NCBI GenBank assembly: GCA_046046245.1
Contig: JBJOKE010000003.1
Span: 248,001-312,000 of the forward strand
Length of the DNA: 64,000 bases
Direction of reading: 5' to 3'
DNA from: UBA4615 sp046046245
GTDB lineage: Bacteria; Pseudomonadota; Gammaproteobacteria; Burkholderiales; Burkholderiaceae_E
The position numbers were made by a program, and so were the translations under genes. The first letter of the stretch is position 1. Each line of letters opens with the position of its first letter. A model generated the notes under the pieces. That model searched no databases, was not told the DNA's origin, and saw only the letters and a program-made list of their open reading frames with translations. This document shows, piece by piece, positions 48,901 to 56,667 of the stretch.

Positions 48901-49690
48901 GCAGCAGCAGCAGGCCCACCCGGCCCTTCGGCAGCCCCTCGCCCTGCAGGCGCGGCAGCGCGTCGGGCGCATCCGAGATCCGGCCCTTCATCCGCGGGTG
49001 GTACAGGCCGACCTCGGGGTACTCGACCGGCGGCTGCGGCTTGAGCTTGCCGCGCAGGCCCTTGCGCGGGCCGTCGGCATAGCGGTCCACCAGCGCGCGG
49101 ACCATGTTCAGCACGTTCTCTTCCGACCCGCCCAGCCAGTACTGCAGCGTGAGGAAGTAGGCGCGGACGTCCTGCGCGGTGCCGGGCACGAAGCGCAGCA
49201 GCTGCGGGATCCGGCGCAGCATCTTCATCTGCTGCGCGCCGGCCGACGAGGGCTGGCCGGCCTGCGGCTTGCCGGCGTTGCCGCGCAGCTTGCGCAGCAT
49301 CGCCATCAGTCCGCCCGAGCCGCCGTCCATCGTGAAGCGGCCCATCCGGGTCAGCTTCGTGACCTCCGGCGCGGACATCGCGCAGACCATCGCGTCGCAG
49401 GCGTCGCGGCGCGCCTTCAGCGCGGGCAGCACCGCCTGGAAATGGTCCTCGAGGAAGAGCATCGTGACGATCACGACGTCGCCGCTGGCGATGTCGGCGA
49501 CGCAGCGCGCGAGCGCCTCGGGGCGGTCGGACCACTCGGAGGCCGCGTGCACGCGCAGCGACAGGCCCGGCAGCTCGCGCTCGAGCTGGGTCGTCGCGCG
49601 TGCGATCGCGCTCGACAGGTGGGTGTCCATCGTCACGAGGACGACGTTCACCGCCGTGCGGTCAACGGCTGAAGTGCGCCTTGGCGTCAT
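45899..49690 (-). CDS. bchH: Magnesium chelatase porphyrin-binding subunit H
   Basis: The 1263-residue catalytic subunit binds protoporphyrin and Mg2+. Conserved blocks include FGGRGGAPGATCTGCSKRCT, HFGTHGALEFMPGKQAGMTG and FRDLMPLQIKLLAEAAFLAA. I chose ATG at 49690 because GGAG lies 7 nt upstream, although it overlaps bchB by 29 nt; GTG at 49651 would avoid the overlap but lacks a ribosome binding site. It is the longest gene in the window. Confidence 0.96.
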   Translation of the reverse strand: MTPRRTSAVDRTAVNVVLVTMDTHLSSAIARATTQLERELPGLSLRVHAASEWSDRPEALARCVADIASGDVVIVTMLFLEDHFQAVLPALKARRDACDAMVCAMSAPEVTKLTRMGRFTMDGGSGGLMAMLRKLRGNAGKPQAGQPSSAGAQQMKMLRRIPQLLRFVPGTAQDVRAYFLTLQYWLGGSEENVLNMVRALVDRYADGPRKGLRGKLKPQPPVEYPEVGLYHPRMKGRISDAPDALPRLQGEGLPKGRVGLLLLRSYLLAGNARHYDGVIAAMEVEGLQVVPAFAAGLDSRPAIERFFMKDGVATVDAVVSLTGFSLVGGPAYNDSRAAEEALAALDVPYVAAHPVEFQTLDQWGASERGLLPVESTIMVAIPELDGATAPTVFGGRGGAPGATCTGCSKRCTFDAAEDSRDMMTCSERVSKLAARVGKMIALRRSERAQRRVAIVLFDYPPASGNAGTAACLGVFESLHNTLSAMKAAGYTVEVPASVEALRRAVLEGNAQQYGTPANVCAKVSADDHVRRETWLREIEGQWGPAPGRIQTDGRSIFVMGERFGNVVVGVQPGMGYEGDPMRLLFERGFAPTHAFSAFYRWIAEDFAAHAVLHFGTHGALEFMPGKQAGMTGDCWPDRMIGTLPNLYLYASNNPSEGTIAKRRAGATLISYLTPPISGAGLYRGLLELKESVDRWRGLEPDEAASTRAGLAAAIQAQAAELEMAAAEPGWAADEADAQVQRLHVKLMEFETTLIPNGLHVVGHVLTQAQRTDMLASMAESGIDVPVPPRAAIEALVAGATPEQAATVAGVQGDAPTVARLAELRDAQRLLMADTELDGILRALDGRWLRPAPGGDLLRNPSVLPTGRNLHGFDPFRIPSAWACRDGAAQAARLLERHAQEHDELPESIAIVLWGTDNLKTEGGPIAQALALMGAKPRFDSYGRLAGATLIPAAELGRPRIDVLITLSGIFRDLMPLQIKLLAEAAFLAASADEPPETNFVRKHALAYIAEHGCDLETAALRVYGNADGAYGSNVNLMIENGRWDDEDELAEAYTRRKGFAYGRAGRPQKQPALLQSQLADVKLTFQNLDSVELGVTTVDTYFDTLGGISRAVRRAKGGEDIPVYIGDQTKGDGTIRTLSEQVALESRTRMLNPKWYEGMLSHGYEGVRQIEVHLTNTMGWSATTGQVQPWVYQQLTETFMLDPEMRERLAKLNPTASAKVASRLLEASARNYWTPDEATLEALRRAGEELEDRLEGITEGSAA

Positions 49691-51350
49691 AGAGAGTCTC
49701 CACCGTGATCAGGGCGACGCCACGCTCGAGCGCGAAGCGCTCGGTGTTGCGGCGGGCCTTGCCGCGGACGAAGAACGGGATCTTCTGCAGCTCGCGCTCG
49801 GCCTCGGCAGCCCAGGGCGCGGGGCCGGCGGGCCGCTCGACCGCTGCGGTCGGGGACGCCGGGCTCGGTGTCGCGGCGGCGGCGATCGGCGCGATCGGCA
49901 CCTCGGCGACGCGGGGCCCCGGTGGCGCGGACGGCACGGGGTCGGCCGCGGCCTTCGGCGAGGGGTCGTGCATCGGGGCCGTGGCCGATGCGACCGGCAC
50001 CCCGAGCGGCACCGCGGGCGCGGTTCGCCCGAGGTGGGAAGCGGCGGCGCCTTCGTGGAACTCGAAGTCGCCGCGGAACATCGTCAGCAGGTGCTCCTCC
50101 AGCCCCATCATCAGCGGCTGGACCCACGTGTCGAAGAGCACGTTCGCGCCCTCGAAGCCCATCTGCGGCGCGAAGCGGGCGGGGAAGTCCTGCACGTGGA
50201 CGGGCGCGGAGATCACCGCGCAGGGCAGGCCGAGGCGCTTGGCGATGTGCCGCTCCATCTGCGTGCCGAGCACCAGCTCGGGATGCAGCTCGGCCACGCG
50301 CTCCTCGACCTCGAGGTAGTCGTCGGTGATCAGCGCCTCGAGGCCGTAGCCCTTCGCCGCCTCGCGGACCTCGCGGGCGAACTCGCGCGAGTAGGTGCCC
50401 AGGCCGACCACCTCGAAGCCCAGCTCCTTCGACGCGATCCGTGCCGCGGCGATCGCGTGGGTGGCGTCGCCGAAGACGAAGACGCGCTTGCCGGTCAGGT
50501 AGGTGGAGTCGACCGACTTCGCGTACCAGGGCGCACGCGACGCGTTCGAGGCGAGGACCGGCTCGGGGTCGACGCCGGCGAGCGCGGCGACCTCGCGGAC
50601 GAAATCGACGGTGGCGCCGTGCCCGATCGGCACGACCTTCGTCGCCGGCTGGCCGATCGAGCGCGCGAGCCACTGCGCGGCGAGCCCGGCGGTCTCGGGG
50701 TAGAGCACGACGTTGAAGTCCGCGTCGCCGAGCCGCGCGAGGTCGGCGGGCGTCGCCTCCCAGGGTGCGACGACGTTGACGTCGATGCCGAGGTCGCGCA
50801 GCAGCCCGAGCACCTCGCGCTGGTCGTCGCGGTGACGGAAGCCGAGCGCGGTGCCGCCCAGCACGTTGCAGCGCGGGCGCTGGCCCTCGGCGCGCGGCGC
50901 GCGGCGTACCGGCGGGACCAGGCGGCGCACCAGCTGCAGGAAGGTCTCGGCGGCGCCCCAGTTCTCCTTGCGCTGGTACGAGGGCAGCTCCAGCGGGACC
51001 ACCGGCACCGGCAGCGCGAGCGCCTTGGAGAGCCCGCCCGGGTCGTCCTGCAGCAGCTCGGCGGTGCACGAGGCGCCGACGATCATCGCCTGCGGCGAGA
51101 AGCGCTCGAAGGCCTCGCGCGCGGCGACCTTGAACAGCTCGGCGGTGTCGGCGCCGAGGTCGCGTGCCTGGAAGGTGGTGTAGGTGACCGGCGGCCGGCG
51201 GGGCAGCCGCTCGATCATCGTGAACAGCAGGTCGGCGTAGGTGTCGCCCTGCGGCGCGTGCAGCACGTAGTGCAGCGAGCGCATCGCGGTGGCGACCCGC
51301 ATCGCGCCGACGTGCGGCGGGCCCTCGTAGGTCCAGAGCGTCAGTTGCAT
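49662..51350 (-). CDS. bchB: Light-independent protochlorophyllide reductase subunit B
   Basis: A 562-residue NifK-like subunit. MQLTLWTYEGPPHVGAMRVA is the canonical start; IVGASCTAELLQDDPGGLSK and PCAVISAPVHVQDFPARFAP are conserved. The C-terminal light-independent domain (WAAEAERELQKIPFFVRGKA) is separated by a variable Pro/Ala-rich linker (encoded around 49820-50020). With BchN it reduces ring D in the dark. Confidence 0.96.
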   Translation of the reverse strand: MQLTLWTYEGPPHVGAMRVATAMRSLHYVLHAPQGDTYADLLFTMIERLPRRPPVTYTTFQARDLGADTAELFKVAAREAFERFSPQAMIVGASCTAELLQDDPGGLSKALALPVPVVPLELPSYQRKENWGAAETFLQLVRRLVPPVRRAPRAEGQRPRCNVLGGTALGFRHRDDQREVLGLLRDLGIDVNVVAPWEATPADLARLGDADFNVVLYPETAGLAAQWLARSIGQPATKVVPIGHGATVDFVREVAALAGVDPEPVLASNASRAPWYAKSVDSTYLTGKRVFVFGDATHAIAAARIASKELGFEVVGLGTYSREFAREVREAAKGYGLEALITDDYLEVEERVAELHPELVLGTQMERHIAKRLGLPCAVISAPVHVQDFPARFAPQMGFEGANVLFDTWVQPLMMGLEEHLLTMFRGDFEFHEGAAASHLGRTAPAVPLGVPVASATAPMHDPSPKAAADPVPSAPPGPRVAEVPIAPIAAAATPSPASPTAAVERPAGPAPWAAEAERELQKIPFFVRGKARRNTERFALERGVALITVETLYDAKAHFSR

Positions 51351-51363
51351 CGCGGGCTCCGGG

Positions 51364-52644
51364 TCAGGCGGCGAGCAGCGCGCGGCGCCGCATCGGCCGC
51401 GCGAACAGCTCGGCGAGGTCCCCGGCCTGCTCGTAGCCCTGGACCGGGGTGAAGACCAGCTCGATCGACCACTTGGTGGTCATGCCCTCGGCCTCCAGCG
51501 GATTCGCGAGGCCGAGGCCGCAGACCACGAGGTCCGGCTTCGCCGCGCGGCAGCGGTCGAGCTGCCGCTCGACGTCCTGGCCCTCGGAGATCAGCGTGCC
51601 GGGCGGCAGCAGCGCGAGCTCGGGCGCGAGGTGCTGGCGATGCAGGTACGGCGTGCCGACCTCGACCAGCGACATGCCCAGCTCGCGCGACAGGAAGCGC
51701 GCGAGCGGCGGCTCGAGCTGCGAGTCGGGGAAGAGGAAGACGCTGCGGCCGGCGAGGCGCTCGCGATGCGCGGCGAGGGCCTTTCGGGCCCGCTCGCGGC
51801 GCGGCGCGACGACCGCGTCGAAGCGCTCGGCCGGCACGCCCCAGGCGTCGGCCGCGGTGCGCAGCCACGCGGTCGTGCCCTCGTCGCCGAGCGGGAAGGG
51901 CGCGGCCAGAACGGTCGCCCCGCGGGCCTCGAGCAGCCGCCCGGTCTCGGCGAGGAAGGGCTGCGCGAGCAGCACGACGGTGTCCGGCCCGACGGCGGTC
52001 AGCTCGTTCGCGCGGCGCGGCGGCAGGAAGCCCACCGGGCCGATGCCCAGCTCGTCGAACACGCGGCGGAACTGGTCCTCGACGATGTCGGCCATCGCGC
52101 CGGCCACCAGCAGGGACTTCGGCGAGCCCGCAGGCGCGGCGGGCATCGTCGGCACCAGCGCGGCGAGGCAGGCGTCCTCGCCCTGCGTGAAGGTGGTCTC
52201 GATGCCGCTGCCCGAGTACGACAGCACGCGGCAGGTCGGCGAGAACCGCCTGGAGAGCCGCTGCGCGGCGCGCGACAGGTCGAGCTTGATGACCTCGGAC
52301 GGGCACGAGCCCACGAGGAACAGCATCCGGATGTCGGGCCGGCGATCGAGCAAGCGGGTGACCACGCGGTCGAGCTCGTCCTGCGCGTCGGCGAGGCCGG
52401 CGAGGTCGCGGTCGTCGATGATCGCGGTCGCGAAGCGCGGCTCGGCGAAGATCATCACGCCCGCGGCCGACTGGATCAGGTGGGCGCAGGTGCGCGAGCC
52501 CACGACGAGGAAGAAGGCGTCCTGGATCCGGCGGTGCAGCCAGACGATGCCGGTCAGGCCGCAGAAGACCTCGCGCTGGCCGCGCTCGCGCAGCAGTTCG
52601 GTCGGCCCGCAGGCGGCGGCGTGGATGGGGATCGGGGCGTTCAT
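51364..52644 (-). CDS. bchN: Light-independent protochlorophyllide reductase subunit N
   Basis: A 426-residue NifD-like subunit. REVFCGLTGIVWLHRRIQDA and GSRTCAHLIQSAAGVMIFAE contain cluster-ligand Cys residues, as does FLVGSCPSEVIKLDLSRAA; GLGLANPLEAEGMTTKWSIE is a conserved C-terminal block. ATG at 52644 overlaps the bchF stop (ATGA). Confidence 0.96.
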   Translation of the reverse strand: MNAPIPIHAAACGPTELLRERGQREVFCGLTGIVWLHRRIQDAFFLVVGSRTCAHLIQSAAGVMIFAEPRFATAIIDDRDLAGLADAQDELDRVVTRLLDRRPDIRMLFLVGSCPSEVIKLDLSRAAQRLSRRFSPTCRVLSYSGSGIETTFTQGEDACLAALVPTMPAAPAGSPKSLLVAGAMADIVEDQFRRVFDELGIGPVGFLPPRRANELTAVGPDTVVLLAQPFLAETGRLLEARGATVLAAPFPLGDEGTTAWLRTAADAWGVPAERFDAVVAPRRERARKALAAHRERLAGRSVFLFPDSQLEPPLARFLSRELGMSLVEVGTPYLHRQHLAPELALLPPGTLISEGQDVERQLDRCRAAKPDLVVCGLGLANPLEAEGMTTKWSIELVFTPVQGYEQAGDLAELFARPMRRRALLAA

Positions 52645-53183
52645 GCGGCGACTCCGGCGGCCTGGGACGCGGCCTCGCGCTCGGCGTCGAGCCGGGCGGC
52701 ACGCAGCTTCAGCACGAACTGCGTGGCGTTGACGACGTAGGTCGCATACGCGGCGAGCGCGAGCAGCATCTGCCCGCGCGCGTCGAGGAAACCGGTGGCC
52801 AGCGCGAGCAGGTAGGCGGTGTGCAGCGCGAGCACCGCCATGCTGAAGACGTCTTCCCAGTAGAAGGCCGGCGCGAACAGGTACACGCCGAAGACGACCT
52901 TCTCCCAGATGCAGCCGGTGACCATGATCGTGTAGAGCACCAGCGTCTTCACGACCACCGAGACCGTCGCCGCGTCGTGGCCCTCGCCGGTCCACAGGTA
53001 GCGCAGCACCAGCCCGAGGGACACGAGGAACACCACGAACTGGACCGGCGCGAGGATGCCCTGGACGAGCGTCCACCCCGACGCGTCCCGGCGGACCCGC
53101 TCCTCGGGGGTGTACAACCCCTTGTGTCCGGTGGCGGGACGGGGACGGGAATCCCTGCCCTGACCCTTCGATTCAGTGCCCAT
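52641..53183 (-). CDS. bchF: 3-vinyl bacteriochlorophyllide hydratase
   Basis: A 180-residue, four-helix membrane enzyme adding water to the 3-vinyl group. KGLYTPEERVRRDASGWTLV, TGCIWEKVVFGVYLFAPAFY and WEDVFSMAVLALHTAYLLAL are family signatures. It is the first gene of the long minus-strand superoperon. The predicted -10 (53190-53195 reversed) ends only about 7 nt before the ATG, so the transcript may have almost no leader. Confidence 0.95.
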   Translation of the reverse strand: MGTESKGQGRDSRPRPATGHKGLYTPEERVRRDASGWTLVQGILAPVQFVVFLVSLGLVLRYLWTGEGHDAATVSVVVKTLVLYTIMVTGCIWEKVVFGVYLFAPAFYWEDVFSMAVLALHTAYLLALATGFLDARGQMLLALAAYATYVVNATQFVLKLRAARLDAEREAASQAAGVAA

Positions 53184-53189
53184 GAAGGC

Positions 53190-53254
53190 AATCTAGTCCT
53201 GCCCGAGCCCCGGTGTCAATTAAACTTGACGTACTCCGGGTCTGACACTAGCGT
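53190..53254. promoter_or_regulatory. Divergent bchF / aerR promoters sharing one PpsR palindrome
   Basis: TGTCAATTAAACTTGACG (53214-53231) matches TGT-N12-ACA with one mismatch. Leftward, TTGACA (reverse of 53214-53219), an 18-nt spacer and TAGATT (reverse of 53190-53195) form the bchF promoter. Rightward, TTGACG (53226-53231), 17 nt and TAGCGT (53249-53254) form a promoter for aerR-ppsR. Both -35 elements lie within the palindrome, so one PpsR tetramer could close both. The following 210 nt before aerR hold a degenerate repeat of the motif near 53276-53309. Confidence 0.75.
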
Positions 53255-53464
53255 ATGGACTACCAGCGCCGACCGTCGCATGTCCTTGACACATGGCAAA
53301 GCTGGATTGGACACTGGCGTCGTCACAACGGGGTACCGGTCCACACGGCTGAAGCAGCCGAGCGAGCCTCTGCTCCGCCCACCGACGATTTCGATCGTGC
53401 GCCGCCCCGTGGGGTCGCACGCGACAGGCGAGCGACGTTCGACACCGCTCGCCGGGGAGGGCAC

Positions 53465-54364
53465 ATGGATCGGTCGACCGAAGACGGGCAGGGCTTCGCC
53501 GCCCTGTCGTCTCAGCAGGAATCGCAGTACACCGGCCCTGCCGACGCGGACGCGTTCGGCACGGGCCTCGACCCGCGGGCGTGGCTCGAGCGGACGATCG
53601 AGACGGAGATCATCCCCCGGCTGATGCTCGCGCACCGGCACGCGGGCATCGCCGCGGCCGACACGCTCGACGCCGGCACCGAGGAGATCGGTCGCGACGA
53701 CGTCGCGACGTTCACCGGCCTGCTGCTGCACGACGACGTGGTGGCCTGCGAGAGTTTCGTGGGCGCGCTGCGCGAGCGGGGCGTGGGCCTCGGCGAGGTC
53801 TATCTCGACCTGGTCGCCGCATCGGCCCGCCGGCTCGGCGTGCTGTGGGAGAACGACGAGTGCGACTTCGCCCAGGTCACGCTGTCGCTGTGGCGGCTTC
53901 AGAACCTGGTGTTCGACCTCAGCCCGCAGCTGCCCGAGGCCTGGAACCCGCGGCCCGGCGGCACGCGCCGCGCGCTGCTGGCCGCCGCGCCCGGCTCGCA
54001 GCACACGCTCGGGTTGCTGGTGGTCGCCGAGTTCTTCCGCCGCGCCGGATGGGATGTCTGGTCCGATCCGTGCGCGAGCGAGGGCGACCTGGCCGCGCTG
54101 GTCCGCAGCGAATGGTTCGACCTGGTCGGGCTGTCGGTCGGGATGGACGGGCACGTGCAGGCGCTCGGATCGGTTATCCTCGCGCTCCGTCGCGCGTCGA
54201 GGAACCCGCAGGTCGGGGTCATGGTGGGAGGCCCGATCCTCGCGAACCGACCGCAGGTGGTGGCCGAGGTGGGCGCCGATTTCACGGCGACCGACGCGCG
54301 GCAGGCCGTCGAGCGGGCGGACGCCTTCGTCGCGTCGCGTCATCAACCTTCGCTGCAGTCGTAG
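53465..54364 (+). CDS. aerR: AerR/PpaA, cobalamin-binding antirepressor-type regulator
   Basis: The 299-residue product has a B12-binding cap domain (FTGLLLHDDVVACESFVGAL, RLGVLWENDECDFAQVTLSL) followed by a Rossmann-like B12 domain (WFDLVGLSVGMDGHVQALGS). In other purple bacteria AerR/PpaA uses cobalamin and light to modulate the PpsR/CrtJ repressor. It directly precedes ppsR. I chose the ATG at 53465 (GGGAGGG upstream); the frame stays open to an ATG at 53255, which abuts the predicted -10, so a long form would need another promoter. Confidence 0.92.
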   Translation: MDRSTEDGQGFAALSSQQESQYTGPADADAFGTGLDPRAWLERTIETEIIPRLMLAHRHAGIAAADTLDAGTEEIGRDDVATFTGLLLHDDVVACESFVGALRERGVGLGEVYLDLVAASARRLGVLWENDECDFAQVTLSLWRLQNLVFDLSPQLPEAWNPRPGGTRRALLAAAPGSQHTLGLLVVAEFFRRAGWDVWSDPCASEGDLAALVRSEWFDLVGLSVGMDGHVQALGSVILALRRASRNPQVGVMVGGPILANRPQVVAEVGADFTATDARQAVERADAFVASRHQPSLQS

Positions 54365-54380
54365 CACAGAGCGGGCCGCC

Positions 54381-55871
54381 ATGGACCGGCGCCGGAATCG
54401 GACCGGACCGGAGGGCAGGCCAGCCGCCACGCCACGTACGTCCGTGAACCGACTCGAAGCCTTCCAGCACACCTTCTCGACTCTCGGGGCCGAGGACACC
54501 GCGTCTCTGATCGCCGCGGCGGCGGACGTCGCGCTGCTGGTCGACGAGCAGGGCGTGATCCGCGACGTCTCGATCGGCAACGCCGACCTCGCCGAACTGC
54601 CGCACGACGACTGGATCGGCAAGCCCTGGGCCGAGACCGTGACCGTCGAGAGCCGGCCGAAGGTCGAGGCGCTGCTCGCCGACGTCGGCGGCGGGCCGGC
54701 GCAGCGCTGGCGCCACGTGAACCACCCGTCGGCCGCGGGCGCCGACGTGCCGATGATGTATTCGGCGATCCAGGCCGGACCCGGCAGGTCGGTGGTCGCG
54801 ATCGGGCGCGACATGCGGCCGCTCGCGATGATCCAGCAGCGGCTGATCGCCGCGCAGCAGTCGATGGAGCGCGACTACCTGCGGCTGCGCCAGCTGGAGA
54901 CGCGCTACCGGGCGCTGTTCCAGTCGGTCTCCGAAGGCGTGCTGATCGTCGACGCGACCACGCTGAAGGTCGTCGAGGCGAATCCCGCCGCGGCCGTGCT
55001 GCTCGACGAGTCGCCGCGCCGCCTGGTGGGCCGCGCGCTGCCAGACTGCTTCGACGGCGGCAGCCGTGCCGCGCTGCAGGCGCTGCTCGACGCGGCGCGC
55101 ACCGCGCGCCAGGCCGAGGACACGCGGCTCGCGGTCGCCGGCGCCGGCGCCGGGCGCGAGACCACGGTCTCGGCCTCGCTGTTCCGCCAGGACAGCACCT
55201 CCCTGTTCCTCGTGCGGATCGCGCCGCCCGCGCCCGAGCTCGACACCTCGGCCGCCCCCACGCGGCGTGCGGTGCTCGCCGCGGTGGACCGCGGGCCCGA
55301 CGCGCTCGCGGTCACCGACCCGGCCGGCCGCATCCTCTACGCGAACGCGGCGTTCGCGGCGATCGCGCAGATGGACTCGGCCGAGCAGGTGGTGGGCGAG
55401 CCGCTCGACCGCTGGCTGGGCCGCGCCGGCGTGGACCTCGGCGTGCTGATCGCCACGCTGCGGCAGAACGACGCGGTGCGCCTGTTCCCGACGGTGATGC
55501 GTGGCCGCTTCGGCGGCGAGACCACGGTCGAGATCTCGGCCGCGGCGGTGCCGGGCGGCACGCCCTGCCTCGGCTTCACGATCCGAGACGTGGGCCGCCG
55601 GCTGCCGGCCGAGGGCCGCAGCACCCAGGGCCTGCAGCGCACCGTGGGCCACCTGACCGAGCTGGTGGGCCGCGTGCCGCTGAAGGACATCGTCGGCGAG
55701 ACCACCGACATGATCGAGCAGCTGTGCATCGAGGCCGCGCTGCAGCTCACCCGCGACAACCGTGCGGCCGCGGCCGAGATGCTCGGCCTGTCGCGCCAGA
55801 GCCTCTACGTGAAGCTGCGCCGCTACGGCCTGGGCGACTACGCGCCCGACGGCAGCGCGGGCGAGCGGTAG
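54381..55871 (+). CDS. ppsR: PpsR/CrtJ, redox-sensing repressor of photosynthesis genes
   Basis: A 496-residue regulator with an N-terminal region (LIAAAADVALLVDEQGVIRD), a linking Q-helix and two PAS domains (RYRALFQSVSEGVLIVDATT; RGPDALAVTDPAGRILYANA), and a C-terminal Fis-type helix-turn-helix (NRAAAAEMLGLSRQSLYVKL). A Cys in IEQLCIEAALQL next to the HTH corresponds to the redox Cys of the family; two other Cys lie in LPDCFDGG and GTPCLGF. It is the likely ligand of the six TGT-N12-AC(A/G) sites in this window. Confidence 0.95.
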   Translation: MDRRRNRTGPEGRPAATPRTSVNRLEAFQHTFSTLGAEDTASLIAAAADVALLVDEQGVIRDVSIGNADLAELPHDDWIGKPWAETVTVESRPKVEALLADVGGGPAQRWRHVNHPSAAGADVPMMYSAIQAGPGRSVVAIGRDMRPLAMIQQRLIAAQQSMERDYLRLRQLETRYRALFQSVSEGVLIVDATTLKVVEANPAAAVLLDESPRRLVGRALPDCFDGGSRAALQALLDAARTARQAEDTRLAVAGAGAGRETTVSASLFRQDSTSLFLVRIAPPAPELDTSAAPTRRAVLAAVDRGPDALAVTDPAGRILYANAAFAAIAQMDSAEQVVGEPLDRWLGRAGVDLGVLIATLRQNDAVRLFPTVMRGRFGGETTVEISAAAVPGGTPCLGFTIRDVGRRLPAEGRSTQGLQRTVGHLTELVGRVPLKDIVGETTDMIEQLCIEAALQLTRDNRAAAAEMLGLSRQSLYVKLRRYGLGDYAPDGSAGER

Positions 55872-55881
55872 GAAGGCGGCG

Positions 55882-56667
55882 TTGAACGACGCGACCTCGA
55901 TGCGGGACCTCGGGTCCGCGGCGGTCGGGGGCGCGTCGGGTCGCGCGCCGTCGGGCGCCCGGACCGAGGTCGCGATCCCGCTGTCCTCGCAGGTCGCGCT
56001 GCTCGCGCTCGCGGACCTGAAGCCCGAGCACCGCCTGTTCGGCTGGCTGCGCTTCCCCACCGCGCACGGCGCGCTGCGCGGCACGCCGGGGCTGCGCTTC
56101 CTGAAGGTGCTGGGCAGCGGCCGCGGCGGCGGCTTCGGCATCGCGCCGAGCGCCACGATCCAGGGCCTGTTCTGCCTGTTCGACGACGCCGCGTCGGCCG
56201 ATGCCTTCGTCGCGCCCGGCGGCGGCTTCGAGCCCTGGCGGCGGCGCGCGCGCGAGGCCTTCAGCGTGCGGCTGCGCGCCTACTCGGTCCGCGGCAGCTG
56301 GTCGGGGGTGGCGCCTGAGCTCGGTGCGCGCGTGCCGGTCTCCGGCCCGATCGCCGCGCTCACCCGCGCGTCGATCCGACCGACGCGCGCACGCCGCTTC
56401 TGGTCGATGGAGCCCCCGGCCGAACGCGAGCTCGAGGCGGCCTCCGGCTGCCTGGTCGCGGCCGGCGTCGGCGAGGCGCCGTTCTTCCGGCAGGCGACCT
56501 TCAGCGTCTGGGACTCGGTCGCGTCGATGGACGCCTACGCGCGCACCGGCGCGCACCTCGCGGCGATCCGCGCGTCGGCACAGGGGGACTTCTTCTCCGA
56601 GTCGATGTTCGTGCGCTTCGTGCCGGAGGACGCGCGTGGCAGCTGGCGGGGGCGCCGCCTTGCCTGA
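55882..56667 (+). CDS. crtA: Spheroidene monooxygenase
   Basis: The 261-residue enzyme introduces the 2-keto group of spheroidenone-type carotenoids. LRFLKVLGSGRGGGFGIAPS, GSWSGVAPELGARVPVSGPI and ALTRASIRPTRARRFWSMEP are family signatures. Apparent start is TTG at 55882, with AGGAAGG 5-6 nt upstream; ATG at 55900 has no ribosome binding site but would still include the whole domain. It overlaps crtD by 8 nt. Confidence 0.93.
   Translation: MNDATSMRDLGSAAVGGASGRAPSGARTEVAIPLSSQVALLALADLKPEHRLFGWLRFPTAHGALRGTPGLRFLKVLGSGRGGGFGIAPSATIQGLFCLFDDAASADAFVAPGGGFEPWRRRAREAFSVRLRAYSVRGSWSGVAPELGARVPVSGPIAALTRASIRPTRARRFWSMEPPAERELEAASGCLVAAGVGEAPFFRQATFSVWDSVASMDAYARTGAHLAAIRASAQGDFFSESMFVRFVPEDARGSWRGRRLA

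Noticed and set aside
46172..49672. A 1166-codon open frame on the plus strand opposite bchH
   Set aside because: It is an antisense shadow produced by the high third-position GC of bchH. It has a low-complexity Arg/Ala/Gly/His composition and no domain, while the minus-strand BchH is full length and convincing.
53271..53310. A seventh PpsR site upstream of aerR
   Set aside because: The sequence around AAAGCTGGATTGGACA resembles the bchI site, but the TGT/ACA spacing is not 12, so I treat it as a degenerate copy only.
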